A DNA stretch of 64,000 bases from Calliopum simillimum (lineage: Eukaryota; Arthropoda; Insecta; Diptera; Lauxaniidae): NCBI GenBank assembly GCA_951812925.1, contig OX638368.1, forward strand, positions 154,118,492 through 154,182,491, read 5' to 3'. The notes beneath the pieces were generated by a model. It saw only the letters and a program-made list of their open reading frames with translations, was not told where the DNA came from and ran no database searches. Numbering within the stretch: the first letter of the stretch is position 1; each line of letters opens with the position of its first letter. A program made the position numbers and the translations under genes. Of the stretch, positions 26,180-38,215 are shown in pieces.

Positions 26180-27690
26180 AACTGGAGTTCCTGTAATAAG
26201 CTGATGCATACGCTTTATTTCTATGCGTACTCAAAGACTGCATACGTAGCAACTTCAAATGATCCTCATAAGGAGGATGGTTTGAAGAATCCGTCCAAAT
26301 AAAGCCTTTATGAGCAAAACGAATAAAATTTTATTGAATTCTTTCAATTCTATCAATAAATATGCTGTAAAATGGTGACCAAACTAGGCTAGCGTACTCC
26401 AAGTGAGGACGCAGAATTGTATTATAAAAAGCCACTATTAAATTCTTATGCCCATCGTTTAATAAAGCCAAGCTGTCATGAAGATTTTTTAGAAATTTGA
26501 TTAATATGTTCACTGAACATTAGTTTAGTATCAGAACGTATACCAAGGTCTTTGACTGAATCGACGAGACAGATTTGTTTATCATTAAAATTATAATCAA
26601 ACTCTACAATATTATTCTTTCTACAAAAGGACGTTGATTGACTTTTATTCGAATTTAGATGTAAGCTATTTTAAGAACACCAAACTTCAAAAGTTTTCAA
26701 GTAAGACTGGAGTGGGAGAAAGTCTGACTTTACGATCCTGTATATTCTCATATCATCTGCATATACTAGTAATTGATGTTTTATTGCTAAAAAGTCAAGA
26801 GAGGTCCCAAGTGTCTTCCTTGAAGACGAAGTAAATGGAGGGGACAACACTTTCCAAAATCTTATTTGATATGAACGATCAGACAAATAAGATTCGATTC
26901 AACAGACAAAATTTAAAGGAAATCCAAAGTTTTTTAATTTAAGCAAAATTAAATTATGTGGTAATTTGGCAAATGCTTTACTGAAATCTGTGTAGATACA
27001 GTCAACTTGCTCACCAGAATCTAAAGAGTTCAATGTAAAAGAAGTGATGTCAGGAAGGTTACATGCTGTAGATTTTCCATTGACAAAACCATGCTTACGT
27101 GATGTAATGACTTCGCCACAGCACACCCTGACTTGATCGTATATGATTTTTTCAAAAAACTTCGGTATTGATGATAGCTTGGCTATGGACCTCTTATATG
27201 AAACATCATTTTTACATCCTTTCTTAAGGATTGTGTGATTTTGTGTTTTTTTTTTTTTGAATTTTGTGGTCAATAAGGAAAAATAATAAAAACATTAATA
27301 GTTAATGATTGGAGTTTAGAAAGATTCCTTCCAAAATTTAAGAAAATAATTATCGTTAATAGATTTATTATATAAAAAGCTGAGAGGATGACTCAGGTTA
27401 GAACAAAAATTAATTAATAAAATTGCTGGAATACCATCTGTTCCACTTTCAAGATCATCATCAACAGATGCAATATATTTCTCCACGAGTTTAGACGTGC
27501 AAGATATGGCATTAAACGAAACTTTCGGGTCACCATGTATTCAAAAAAGGGGACATCAGGGCTGAATAGATTAGCTGAAAAAGATTTTTCAAATAAATAA
27601 GCAAACAACCCAGTGATTATTTCAGGGTTGCTGACAAGCCCGTCACCAGTCTTCAACTTAGACCGAAAACCGTCTAACTTTTTTTTTAAT
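26180..27690 (-). pseudogene. Decayed non-LTR retrotransposon (jockey/CR1-like) reverse transcriptase
   Basis: Successive minus-strand blocks follow LINE ORF2 order. 27690-27414 contains the pre-RT segment (KTGDGLVSNPEIITGLFAYL). 27180-26900 has RT motifs (SIPKFFEKIIYDQV, KHGFVNGKSTACNL, CIYTDFSKAFAKLPHNLIL). 26800-26750 has the catalytic YADDMRIYR. 26513-26331 has the post-RT segment (TILRPHLEYASLVWSPF, DRIERIQ), and 26330-26180 continues it after an in-frame TAA. Several frameshifts and stops separate the blocks. The endonuclease domain was not found, so the copy is 5'-truncated. The motif style fits jockey/CR1-lineage elements; the exact clade is uncertain. Confidence 0.88.
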
Positions 27691-28960
27691 TAATTACAAC
27701 CTGTAAATAAAAAATTAATGTTGTTTTTATATTAATTAATTTCATTTTGGGCAATATAACGAAGCTATGAGTGTTTAAAATTTTAACTTTTATGTCCCTA
27801 GTACAAATAATTGGCTGAACCTCAATGACTTAGAACAAAAAGTCTAAAGTTAGTTGAATCTCGTTTTATTTTTTGATATACTGAAAAGTGAAAAAAATGG
27901 AAATCTCTATCACAGCATATTAGCGACGATGTAAGACCACATTTGATTTTTCATTTCTTTCTTTTGACATATGAGATATTGAATAATTTATCACAAAACA
28001 CAGTCTGCTATGCAAAAGTAAGAAAGTGTTAGCAAGCTTAAGCCATTCTGCAAAACATTCAACTGCATTTAACACTATTCCAAATATCAATCTCCTTCTA
28101 TCAATGTCCTTCTTCTTCTTCAAAGACTGCTAACAACCAACGTACAACATCAATCACAAGAACAAAAACTTTGATCAACAGTTTTATTACCATATTGAAC
28201 TTTTCCCTAAGCAGCGTTCTTGTGCACCCACATGGCGACATATTTTCTTGCTCTGAGTAGGGTTATTTATTAATTGGTAAAAGTTAATTTGCACAAAAAC
28301 AAGTAAGAAATCCCCAAAAAAAAGAAGAACAAAAAGCTAAGAACCAAGTTATGAAGCCACCAGCATATATGTATTTTACCAGGATTAAGTTTTCATATGC
28401 CAAATTATATACACAAAACAAAAAGTTATTTTGGCAAAAACTTAATGTGCGGGTTGTCAACTTCTTAACAGTGTTTTTGTCTTCAGAATACATATATGTA
28501 TATGTAGGTAGTAGCAAATGTACATACACACTCTTTGGTGCAACATTCGTACATGGAAAAAAATTTATGCATTTTGATATTAAATCTAGGACATAAAAAA
28601 CTTAGCATTTTTTATTTTTTAATGTTAATACATTAATATAAAAGTATATAGAACATTTTATTGAAATAATTCTTGATCATTCCGTTAGAGAAGGAAGTTC
28701 TCTAAGTACAGAGTATTCGTGCTCTAGACTTATGCTCAACTTGTGAAAGAAAAACTTTATATACATAGTTGTTGTTCTCATGTTTTTATTGCTTGTTGTT
28801 GTGGTTTTTGTTGTTGTTTTTTTATTGTTGTTTTTATAGTTTTTGTTGTTGTTGTTGTAACTTAGATCTTACTACTTGTGTTATCACTTTGGTTTCAGCG
28901 TTAATTCTAGTGATTTTTGTCCAGCTTAAGTTGGAAAATGTACATACTAGCAGAAGTTAC
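27691..28960. other. No gene recognised; non-coding
   Basis: TTG/TTGTTGTTG simple sequence at 28765-28860 gives a low-complexity F/L/C-rich ORF. Overlapping opposite-strand ORFs at 28284-28596 show no family motif. Confidence 0.45.
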
Positions 28961-29297
28961 GAGTAAGAAGCGAATTGTGTCTATCTGTTTAATGGATGAA
29001 AAGTGGCTTATATCAACGATTTTATGCTAAAAGATATATCGGGAGTGGGCTGCCTAAAAAATTCCTGTCAAGGATATGATTAATAGCAAGTGCATTTTTA
29101 GAACAAATTATATACAAATCGAAAGTAAAGAGCCTATAGATTGTCTTTATTTTGATAAAGTTTATTTATTAAACAGATGAACGCGAATCGCTAATATCGG
29201 CTTACATCCTTACACCTGGCAACCCATTAGTTATGACTGGAAAAAAAGTAGGTAACCTAACGTTTTCATATTCTATGGGCTTTATACTTTCGATTGG

Positions 29298-29530
29298 TAG
29301 AGTAGAACGGGGCAATGTCGTGCACTCAACTTTGACATGCTCGTAAAGCCGTACCTCTCAAGCGAATGAGACGAGTAAGCATGCGATCGAAAGATAATTT
29401 CGTTGGTTACATCCATGTGTAACAGCATTTGTGTAGCGAGAAATTGTGTTTGTATAAGTGAAGAAAAAAAAAATGTGCACGACATTACCCCCCTCAAAAT
29501 TTGTGGGGTAATGTCGTACATTGTTTTCCG
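29298..29530. mobile_element. Partial copy of family ii (CGGGGCAATGTCGTGCAC end)
   Basis: The left end TAGAGTAGAACGGGG, then CAATGTCGTGCAC, then TTTGACATGCTCGTAAAGCC and AAGATAATTTCGTTGGTTAC, matches the start of 29651 closely for about 180 bp. It then holds GTGCACGACATTACCCC and the inverted word GGGGTAATGTCGTAC within 40 bp, and ends without the expected right terminus. I read it as a truncated or rearranged sister copy. Confidence 0.72.
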
Positions 29531-29652
29531 AGTATAGTAAAGGTTCCAAAATGTGTGAGAAATGATAGGTAGTGGTTCTATTAGAGGAGATTTAGCATTA
29601 TCATGTATTTATTCATTATTATACAAGTGTGAAGTACATAATATGTTGTGTA

Positions 29653-30198
29653 GAGTAGAACGGGGCAATGTCGTGCACTCTACTTTGACATGCTCGTAAA
29701 GCCGTACATCTTAAGCGAATGCAACGATTAAGCATCCGATCGAAAGATAATTTTGTTGGTTACATTTATGGGTAACAACATTTGTGTAGCGAGAAATTGT
29801 GTTTGTGTAAGTGAATGTGCACGACATTACCCCAATGGTCGTTTTAAAGGTCAACTTCGATAACTCGGTGAAGCCCAAAATTTTTTTCGAAAACCAAATA
29901 ATTCTTTTCTTTGGCAGGATATTTCGTTTCAGAAAACACTTACCTGGTATGTTTTCCCGCAAGGAAAATTATTTTTCTGCCCCAATGAAAAAACACTTTT
30001 ATCGTCCCGAAAGCGTGCGTTTTGAAAAAAGGGTTACTCTGTAGAGACGAACTGGTGAAAATTGCTAGTATTATATGCATAAGCTCAGTAGGTCAGCAGG
30101 TCCCTACCTTACGAACAGTTGGTAAATCATTCAATTCTTTGGGCTAAAACAGCCAGTGCACGACATTACCCCCTGCACGACATTACCCCGTTCTACTC
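29653..30198. mobile_element. TA-flanked non-autonomous element with repeated end motif (family ii)
   Basis: Flanked by TA (29651-29652 and 30199-30200). The left end reads GAGTAGAACGGGGCAATG then TCGTGCAC; the reverse complement of the right end reads GAGTAGAACGGGGTAATG then TCGTGCA. The inner word TGCACGACATTACCCC appears again at about 29818 and twice in tandem at about 30158-30190. An ORF at 29811-30044 (77 codons, basic, aromatic) starts in the inner motif and has no recognised domain. No transposase catalytic motif is present. Confidence 0.8.
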
Positions 30199-30676
30199 TA
30201 TGTATATAATTTATTTCTTAAATGAATGATTGAAATGCTTAAAAAAATGCACTGGCAATTAATCATATCCTTGACAGGAATTTTTTAGGCATATATTTTT
30301 TTGCATATTATCTTTGATAAAAACAACTTTTCATCCATTAAACAGATGGATGCAATTTGCTCCTTATTCGTATCTTACACTATATGTGTGGAAGTCCAAA
30401 AAGTGAAATTTTCTTAAAAGTTGTGATTTCAAAGAGTCATATTAGAATTAAAGAATAATGAACTTTCCTTTGTAAAATCATTTAGAAAGTGGAATTCGCA
30501 ATATAAAATTTATATTGCTCTTATTATTGCATTTTTGTATGGGTGTTAGGTACGTCCGTTGACCGATTTCGCTCATTTTTAATCTCTCAAGCTCACTTTT
30601 ACGGTAAAGCCACTGTACCAAATTTTATCGAATCATCTTGCTTAGTTTTCTCGTAAAAAATATTTCCACAGATTAT

Positions 30677-30829
30677 TGCTAGCCCGATAGACGGTTATGG
30701 CTATATGGACTCAAGAGGTGACGCTGATCAAGAATATATATACTTTTCTATACTTACCACGCTTCTTTCTCTGCGTTACAAACGGAGGGACAAAATGAAT
30801 ATACCCTGGGTATAGGATATAAAAAGACA
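30677..30829 (-). repeat. Dispersed dipteran repeat, copy 2 (TTGATCAGCG core)
   Basis: On the minus strand it reads CCCAGGGTATATTCATTTTG, TCCCTCCGTTTGTAACGC, AGAGAAAGAAGCGTGG, ATATATATTCTTGATCAGCG, TCACCTCTTGAGT and ATATAGCCATAACCG, colinear with 6478-6625. The core phrase is recognisable from Drosophila intergenic DNA. The surrounding 30371-30676 and 30830-32757 hold nothing else I can assign; the 138-codon ORF at 31505-31921 is discussed under rejected items. Confidence 0.68.
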
Positions 30830-32757
30830 ATATTTTTACACATATTAAATATGTTCACCGAACCGGCTACTTCGAAATATATCCTCTGCGTACAATCCTC
30901 CAAAAACTTCCGTAGCGTACAATTGGGGTGAGGTTGGACTTCGATCGCGTATAACTTTTGTTTTTCAGAGTCGATTTATAATTTTTTTTTTTTTACTCTG
31001 TAAGGAATTTGATCAGGAAAACAATGAGCTATGTTTTACACCTGTCTTCTAAAAATTTTCGTGTGTTTTTGGTCAAAAACTGAACACACTTTCACATGTT
31101 TCCCTCGAAAAAATGGGGTTAGCCTAACCCCATTGTACGCTGAGGGTTAAGAAACACTTGCCATTACAATCTTTTTCTTGTTGCAGCAACTAATGAAACA
31201 CGCATCAATTTTCCCAATTTTTCGTATTCTTGTTTGCGGGAAAACAAAATTTTAAAGCATTATAATTATGAAAGCTAATAAAATTTACTTCAAAAATTAA
31301 TTTACATAGAAAAAAAAAAAAATTCCCCAAAATTTAATTTAACTTCAATGTCTTTCAGGGTTTTGCTGCTTGCAGCAAGGAAGTTATGGTAATTAGTATA
31401 GGCCAAAGCAAAAACAACATGAAAATAGCAATATTTCCTCTACCGTAAGGACAACAACAACATCAACAACTTGAAAAACTTTTTCTACCCAAAAGTTTTT
31501 CATTTTGCTGCATATCTACAAATTTTGGTTAGTTTTTATGATATCTTTGTTCCTTTCCCCTAAAGTCTTTCGACTACTTCTTCATCATCATCGTCACGAT
31601 TGTCTTCTACACCCTTGTGACTCGAACTTATTGTTTGATTTTTCATCATCGCTGATACTTTTGCCTCAATTTCTAGGTTATCTTGGAGAGGTTAAGTGTT
31701 TTCTCTTTAGTTTTTCACTTCGTAGTATTTTATTCTTCCGCCTTTATTTTATTTTGCTCTGTCGTTTCGTTTTCTCAAGACTTGCAAATCTTACTGACAT
31801 AAGAAAGTTGTATTGCCATCAGCGCACTTGGACCTCAAACTCCATTTGCACAAGTTTTCATCATCATTTCTTGGCAATAATTTGTCGCATTGCGGATGTT
31901 GTTAACTGGTGTTGCTGTTGATGTTGATGTTGCCGTTGTATTTGTTATTTTCTTTCGTATTTATTTGTCCAAGTGAAAATGTTAATTTGTCAATTGGAAA
32001 AGTTAGTTTTGTTTGACTTAAGGAAAAAAATAATGGAAAAGTCCTTGTTACTATGAAACTTTTGTTAGTTTCATAATTTATTTACGAATATAACATTTAG
32101 GCTTTTTTCCCCTCTGCATGTGTTGCTTATTTGGTTTAATGTTGATGTGTTGAAATGTGCTTAAATTCCATCAGATGTTTATGAAAGAAATGTTGAAGAA
32201 AATTGTGATGCTTAAAGTTTACTGCATGTAGTGGAAAAATTCTTGTTGCGCAACATTTTTACAATTTAAGTGCAGGTATGTGACTATGAAATTTTTAAAA
32301 ACTATTTGAAATACTAATAAAATAATAAAATTTGAAAGTCTCAACCTTGTGTTGAGCATGGAAATTTCAACTTTCAGTATCTCATTCCATTTGATATTAT
32401 TCTATTTTACATTTGACTCATGATAGTTTTCACATCATATTTCTAGCATAGGATGGTTTTATGTTATGATATTTTAGTTTCATTATAATTACCTATCATG
32501 CAATTTTTCTTTTGTAGAAATTTATAACAGATTTTAATAACCTTTCTTTTGTAGAAATAAATAAAAACAAATTAATTATCTAATGGTTTGTTTAAGCATA
32601 CATTTTTTATCAATTATCTATTAATTTCATGATATTTTTGTTCCATTATAGTTTGATCCTTTTCCGACATTTGTTATAGATTCCTACGGTAGTTTATACT
32701 TTATAATTTGATAATTTGTTTGTGCTAAGAGAATTGTATTTTATCGTGTATAACACT
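30830..32757. other. No gene recognised; non-coding
   Basis: AT-rich with CATCATCATCGTC and GTTGTTGATGTTGATGTTG simple sequence near 31580 and 31910. No conserved protein or clear hairpin. Confidence 0.45.
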
Positions 32758-32761
32758 GTAT

Positions 32762-34861
32762 GGGTGATTCTCAGATAACTGTACTTTTTGTGTCCTCTGG
32801 AGATTTCACCTATACAGTAGGCTTTTTTTTCACAAAAAATTACGCTATAAGTTAGAACCTATGTTTTTCTAATAGAGCGGATCAATTTTACCACCAAATA
32901 ATTATTGGTCTATTGTGAAAGTTTGCAAATATACCCCAAATGTCACAAACGTGGCATGTCCTACCCCTACTTTTTAAACACAAAACGATGAAAAACGACC
33001 AAAAAACGGAAATAGAACAGAAAACAAGTTACTACACATATTAAGTAAGTACTTAAAACTACAATATTCTGAGCTCATCTGCAGCTTTAAACAATTTTTA
33101 GAGGGCACAATTTCGAATTGAAAACTGTCTCCTAATTTTGGAAAAAAAAAAATTTCTTAAAAGTATTATGCTACTACTGCATGGTACTACTGTTTCAGTC
33201 AATAGATTGCAATACACATGCATTAATTCTGATCACTATCCATCACCCAAACGTCATCATGTCCGAACGCGTCCAAAAAGAAATCTGTTTGCGTTTTATA
33301 GGGCATTTTATAAACAAAAACCGTTTTTTCTAAAAATTATGGTCACAAACGTGGCACTCGGCACTCCCAGGTAGGACATTTTATTTTATGCATGAAACAA
33401 TTTTTTTGTAGGATTTGCAGACATGACCCCAAATTCTTTCGGAAAAATCTTGAACTCAAAAGCGTGCTTTACAATGAGCGATAAACTGCAAAAATGTCAC
33501 AAACGTGGCGCATCAAAAATGTCACAAACGTGGCACTTTTTATCATTCTGCAAAAAAACATATTTCATATAAAGTTTGAGTATACAGATGTTTAGTTGAA
33601 GGCTATTAATTATGTTTTTAATACAAAAATTTTCTACACCATCAGAATCCTGAGTTATCCTTGCTCAAAAGTGAAAAAATCACTGTTTTGACATCTACTT
33701 AAAGCTATAGAACAAAAACAACAACAAGTAAAAGAAATTTTTGTGAATTGATTCAGACAGCCAAATTTATTGTCAACAAGACATAATTTACCGTTTTTCA
33801 ATTGGATTCTTAGCTTCCGAGTTATAAGCTTTTAAATTAAGGACAACTTTCGATAACATACAAAGGATTTTTCGAGACCGAAAAGTTACAAAAAATCAAG
33901 TTTTATTATTTTTATCAATAACATATTTAATTACAAAAATTTCGCGACTTTGCATACAATCGCATGAAAAATGACATCTCTATTCTAGAGTTAGTGACTA
34001 AGCCTACTAAACTACTACTTTGCAAATTCACTGAATCAAAATTTCATATGGTCATTCACTAAATCTACAATAGAGCCTTAATTTTTCATACGATTTTAGT
34101 CTGCAAGGGCTTTAAATTTTCGTGATACATTATATTTTTGATAAAAATAAAAAAACTTACCATTTTTGTTAATTTTGACGGTTCAGAAAATCCTTTGTGT
34201 GTTATTGAGAGGTATCCTTTTTTTAAAGGCTTATAACTCGGAAACTGGGAATCCAATTGAAAAACGGTAAATTTTGTCTTGTTGATAATAAATTCGGCTG
34301 TCTGAATCCATTGACAAAAATTAATTTTAGTTATTGCTGTTTTAGTTAAGTAGATGTCAAAACTGTGATTTTTTCACTTTTGAGCAAGGATAACTAAGGA
34401 TACTGATGTAATAGAAAAAAATCAAGATCAGATTTGTAATTAGGAGATCCTAATCCATCATAAACGGCTATTACAACAGAGGACAGGGAACCATAGTTGA
34501 TCTTTAGGGCCGTAGGGTATAAAAAAATGGACCACCGGAGACATGACACTGTTGCAAAATTAGTCTTGAAGTGTAAATTTGTCATTATATGCAATATATC
34601 TCTCATCAAAACGTTCAAAACCATAATTTTTCCATACTGTGGCTAAAATGTCACAAACGTGGCAATTTGGTCACAAACGTGGCAGCAAAATTTCTTAATT
34701 TCGACCTCAAAGCCGTAAATTCTTACTTGTTGTTGATCTACTTAAAAGGTGAGTTTTAAGAGTGTGTTTACATAAGATAGCATGAAGAAACTTGCAAAAA
34801 TCCAAAAAAAATATCTGCCAATTTTACAACTCGAAAAAGCACAGTTATCTAAGAATCACCC
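32762..34861. mobile_element. 2.1-kb non-autonomous element with six TCACAAACGTGGC motifs (family iii)
   Basis: The left end reads GGGTGATTCTCAGATAACTG then TACTTTTT; the reverse complement of the right end reads GGGTGATTCTTAGATAACTG then TGCTTTTT. The direct flanks are GTAT on both sides (32758-32761, 34862-34865), either a 4-bp duplication or a TA duplication with one variable base. TCACAAACGTGGC occurs six times, all in the plus orientation, starting at 32943, 33343, 33497, 33522, 34651 and 34671; five of the six continue with A. The middle is a ~780-bp hairpin. ORFs inside (33138-33374, 34394-34624) have no transposase signature. Confidence 0.8.
33630..34410. repeat. Long internal hairpin of the family iii element
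   Basis: The left arm (about 33630-34020) and right arm (about 34030-34410) are reverse complements with roughly 80-85% apparent identity. Shared blocks, from outside in: GTTATCCTTGCTCAAAAGTG, TTTTGACATCTACTTAA, GATTCAGACAGCC, AACAAGACA, TTTACCGTTTTTCAATTGGA, CCGAGTTATAAGC, ACAAAGGATTTT, and near the loop GCATGAAAAAT / GTATGAAAAAT with CTCTATT. The loop is only a few bases, so the transcript would fold into one long stem. Confidence 0.82.
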
Positions 34862-34865
34862 GTAT

Positions 34866-35599
34866 AGCAGTCAAAAAACCAAGAGAGATTTGAAAATTGT
34901 TTTCAGTGTATTCTTAACACGAATATGATATCCGCTTTGTTGCATCAGGTCAATTTTTTTGTATCCCGGCTTTGAAGTTATTAGGAAGTCGAAGATATTT
35001 AAAATAAAAAACATACAAAAATGTGGTCCAATTTTTGTGATTGTCATCTATTAGATTTTGTGTATTTTGCTTAAGTGCCTAAAACTGTATTTTATTAAAT
35101 TTTTTACACATTTTTTTTAAGTTTTAAGTATTTTTGACTCTGGTGACTTCTAGTGAAATTTTTAACAGCATTTATGAAAAAAGGATTAAAAACACCCATA
35201 AGAACAGAATATAATGGGTTTAGGTGTTCAAAAAACAAGTTTTATCCCAAATGTAGCTTGAAAGACTTACAGTAGGGTGAAATTTCAAATTTCTGGACTT
35301 GTTTAAGCCAAAAAACTATTTATAGTTGATGGTGATGCTGATAATATATCAAGATGAAAAATTTGCGATATTGCACGAATCATTACGAGCATTTTAATCC
35401 GTGATTTTACATAGGGAAATTTCGGGTACTGTGGTATATTGTTAAGTGTAGTATATCTTCGATATGGATACGATTTTGCGAACGTCATATGTTTTATCCG
35501 CTCAGAAAACCAGAAAAACTAGGGATGTATTGCTGTCAGTTGAGCGAAACATGTAATTGCGCATTTTTCGTAGGAAATTTTACTTAAGAAAAAGTTGTT
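34866..35599. other. No gene recognised; non-coding
   Basis: AT-rich. The minus ORF at 35303-35488 has no motif. Nothing structured was noticed. Confidence 0.4.
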
Positions 35600-35830
35600 T
35601 TCCTTGCAAGTTTTAAGCTCTACGGTTAAAAGTGGGCGTGGCACTTTCTCGATTTCGCCCAATTGTCTTATACGGTTCAAAAGATATGACCAAATTAAAT
35701 AAAAAGTAAGGGCGGTGCCACGTCTCTCCATAAGTGAATACTAGGTCTATCTCATTATTTAGTAAATGCTAATGCGCATCATTTTTCAAAGTTTCATTAA
35801 AATCGCTATAGCCGTTCTTGAAAAAAACAT
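35600..35830. repeat. Interspersed repeat family D, half copy
   Basis: Shares ACCAAATTAAATAAAAAGT, GGGCGGTGCCACG, GCGCATCATTTTTCAAAG, TTTCATTAAAATCGCT and AGCCGTT with the right half of the element at 39168-39600. GTGGGCGTGGCAC near 35632 could be the remnant of a left arm. No target duplication is visible. Confidence 0.6.
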
Positions 35831-37899
35831 GGCAACAATTTTTATATACACAATTTAAGACCCTATAAGAAGAGATAATATCTCAGAAACCATGGAAGAT
35901 ATAGCAATTTCAGTGTCGGATTGGATTTAAAATTGCCAAGTTCATATAAAATGACTGTTTTGATTTTTGTTTGTTGTATTTTCTTTCCAATTTTTTTTTA
36001 TGAAGACATAAGTACCTTAAATATTGTTTGAAAAATTTTATAATTCCGACCGCGCTTCAAAATATTTCTGATTTTAAATAAAAAAAAAAAAAATATAAAA
36101 AAAATTTAAAAAAAAAAAAACAACAAAATCGGAGCTGTTTTTGAGGATTCCCTCATTTTGCCAGTTTTTTGGCTTTATTGACTCCACTAAATACCCAAAG
36201 TTCTCTACTGTAAAATTCTAAATAAACATTTTGATAAACTCTTTTTTTCCGAAGGTCAAATTGAAATAATACAATGAAAATATTTTTGGGATAACAGAAC
36301 CCATTTTTTCCTATCTTTAAGGATTTTTTGGACCTATTTTGAAAAAAACTTGGCTATAGTGGGCTAAACTATTTTACAAAAAGATGCCCAGTGACGAAAA
36401 ATCTATAAAACTTGACAAAATGCGGAAAAAATTTTATATTTATGCAATATAAAAAACTTGCATTGATTTAACGATTTTTTGGCTATCGGGATAAAATTTT
36501 GACTTTTAAGTGTTCAAAAAGTAGTAAGTTAAATGCCCTACACTGCAGTGTTTTCATAATTTTACTTCTACGGCACGAGGCCCTTTTGCTAAAGTTCACT
36601 TGGTTTTTACTCAGATATAGTGTTAACTGTTTCAGAGTCAGAGTAAAATTTGGTTCAATTATTTGAAAAAATGCATTCAATATAGCATTTTGCAACTTAT
36701 GCTAATATGTGAGGTGCCACGCCTTCTTGTCTGAATTCACCAAGTGCTTGCACTTAGCATTCCTACATTTCTAGTGATCATGTGTATTTTGGCTGTGTTT
36801 TACTTAATAATGCTCATAAAATTGTATGGGCGGAAGGCGATTCTTAAATTCATATAAAAGTGGACTTTCAATTTGCTAAGTAAGTTGCGATAGATCTTGT
36901 TTATAAAACATACGTATCTTAGGGCCCATTTCAGAATATGATTTTGTTTAGAAGAAACCTTGAATGACATTCCAAAGAGTATATTGTACTTTGTAACCTT
37001 CAGCATAACGCAAAACTAATTATAATTTATCATGAAAGTACTTAATTAATTTCAGAGTGTGCACCCAAATGTGTATATATGTATGTGTAGTAAAATGAGC
37101 ACGAGTGTATATATTGCAAGGAAACACTTCACGATAAGCAACATGCAAACGACAGTAACGCCTTAACTTAAGAATCTAACCAAATTCTTATTGTCTTAAA
37201 TGTTGTTGGTGGCGGCGGTGTTGTATGACGACAAGTCACGTTTCAGTCTCTCCAATTGAGGTCATAACAAACAAAGGCTGAACAGCGCATAGACATAAGA
37301 GTCAACATTGACACTAAGCATTTGCAATGATAATGATAACATACCATACACTACAACTGATTACTATGGTGTATTATGAGTACAATGTTAATGATGATGA
37401 TAATGCAGTTCGTGTTGCTGTTGCTGATGATGCTTAATTTTTTTTTTTTTAGCATTGAACTAAATTGAAAACATTTGTAGCTGTTGCCTTGGTTAAAGTT
37501 GTTTTCTTAAAAATAGTGGTGCTTACGTATATTTTGAAAAATTTCCTTAAATTTAAGCAAAAGAAGGAAATCATTTGAAAGGAAGTAAAACGAGGATAGC
37601 GAGAATGGTGAAAAGGTTTGCCAGTCCAAAGTGCAAGAAACGATAGATGTGGTAGACCTTTGAACGGTTTATTAAACAATTTGTCAATATTTAAGACTTC
37701 AACTTCCATATAATAAAAGTCAATTAAAAACAATAACATGTCTCTTCTACAGTAAACTAATTACGCCGTTTCCTTCTAAACTTTAAAAAAATAAATTATT
37801 TGAAGTTACCTATACCACACTGAGTCCATGCAAATAAGAAAGAAAAAATGGCTTAAATTACGAAAATTAGGGGAAAGCTAAAAATTGGCAAGTACACTA
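35831..37899. other. No gene recognised; non-coding
   Basis: Long A-tracts at 36078-36120. A GGTGGCGGCGGTG word at 37208 and GATGATGATAATG near 37393 are simple sequence. ORFs below 100 codons carry no motif. Confidence 0.45.
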
Positions 37900-38215
37900 G
37901 TAACCGTCAGCGAGTTGATGTAGCGAGTTCATGCCGCCAACATGCCGCTCGTCCAGAAGTATGTTTGAATGAACAGAACTCCACACAAATTTGAGCCAGT
38001 AGTTCCGGCTGCATGTGTAGCAGAATCAATAAATCGTCGGCTGAGCTTTTAACGTTTCTTCGATTGAATTTGAAAGAAGTTGGAGTTTTCGAGCCGCTTG
38101 TAAGGGATAGCGGCTTCAGCTTAAAACTGCCGTATCGTCTGCGAATGTAGAAGGTAATGTAAGTACAGAAAAGGACTTAGAACGCTTTCGCGATGAAATA
38201 AAACTGTTATGACAT
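37900..38215 (-). pseudogene. LINE reverse transcriptase fragment with FADD box
   Basis: On the minus strand, from about 38165, the frame reads TFADDTAVLS, a stop, then PLQAARKLQ and NSIEETLKAQP. The (F/Y)ADD box followed by AVLS and, some 15 residues later, an L-Q-x-x-L-N-S-I pattern is the catalytic centre of jockey-type LINE reverse transcriptases. The frame is closed by stops on both sides and no upstream RT motifs are readable, so this is a short, mutated remnant. It is not colinear with the fragments at 1-190 or 26.2-27.7 kb. Confidence 0.7.

Larger units (their letters stand above)
28961..30370. repeat. Inverted repeat pair enclosing nested elements (family A)
   Basis: The left arm (about 28961-29104) and the reverse complement of the right arm (about 30236-30370) share ATCTGTTTAATGGATGAAAA, GCCTAAAAAATTCCTGTCAA, GGATATGATTAAT and GTGCATTTTTAGA/GTGCATTTTTTTAAG. 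A second right-type end (TTAAACAGATG) lies at 29168, so a short complete copy may also end there. The two family-ii elements lie between the arms, so the fold-back appears to be an older element later invaded. Confidence 0.7.

Noticed and set aside
31505..31921. 138-codon plus-strand ORF
   Set aside because: Leu/Phe/His/Cys-rich text from pyrimidine- and CATCATC-rich DNA, with no domain, no neighbouring exon and no clear promoter. It is within chance length for this window.
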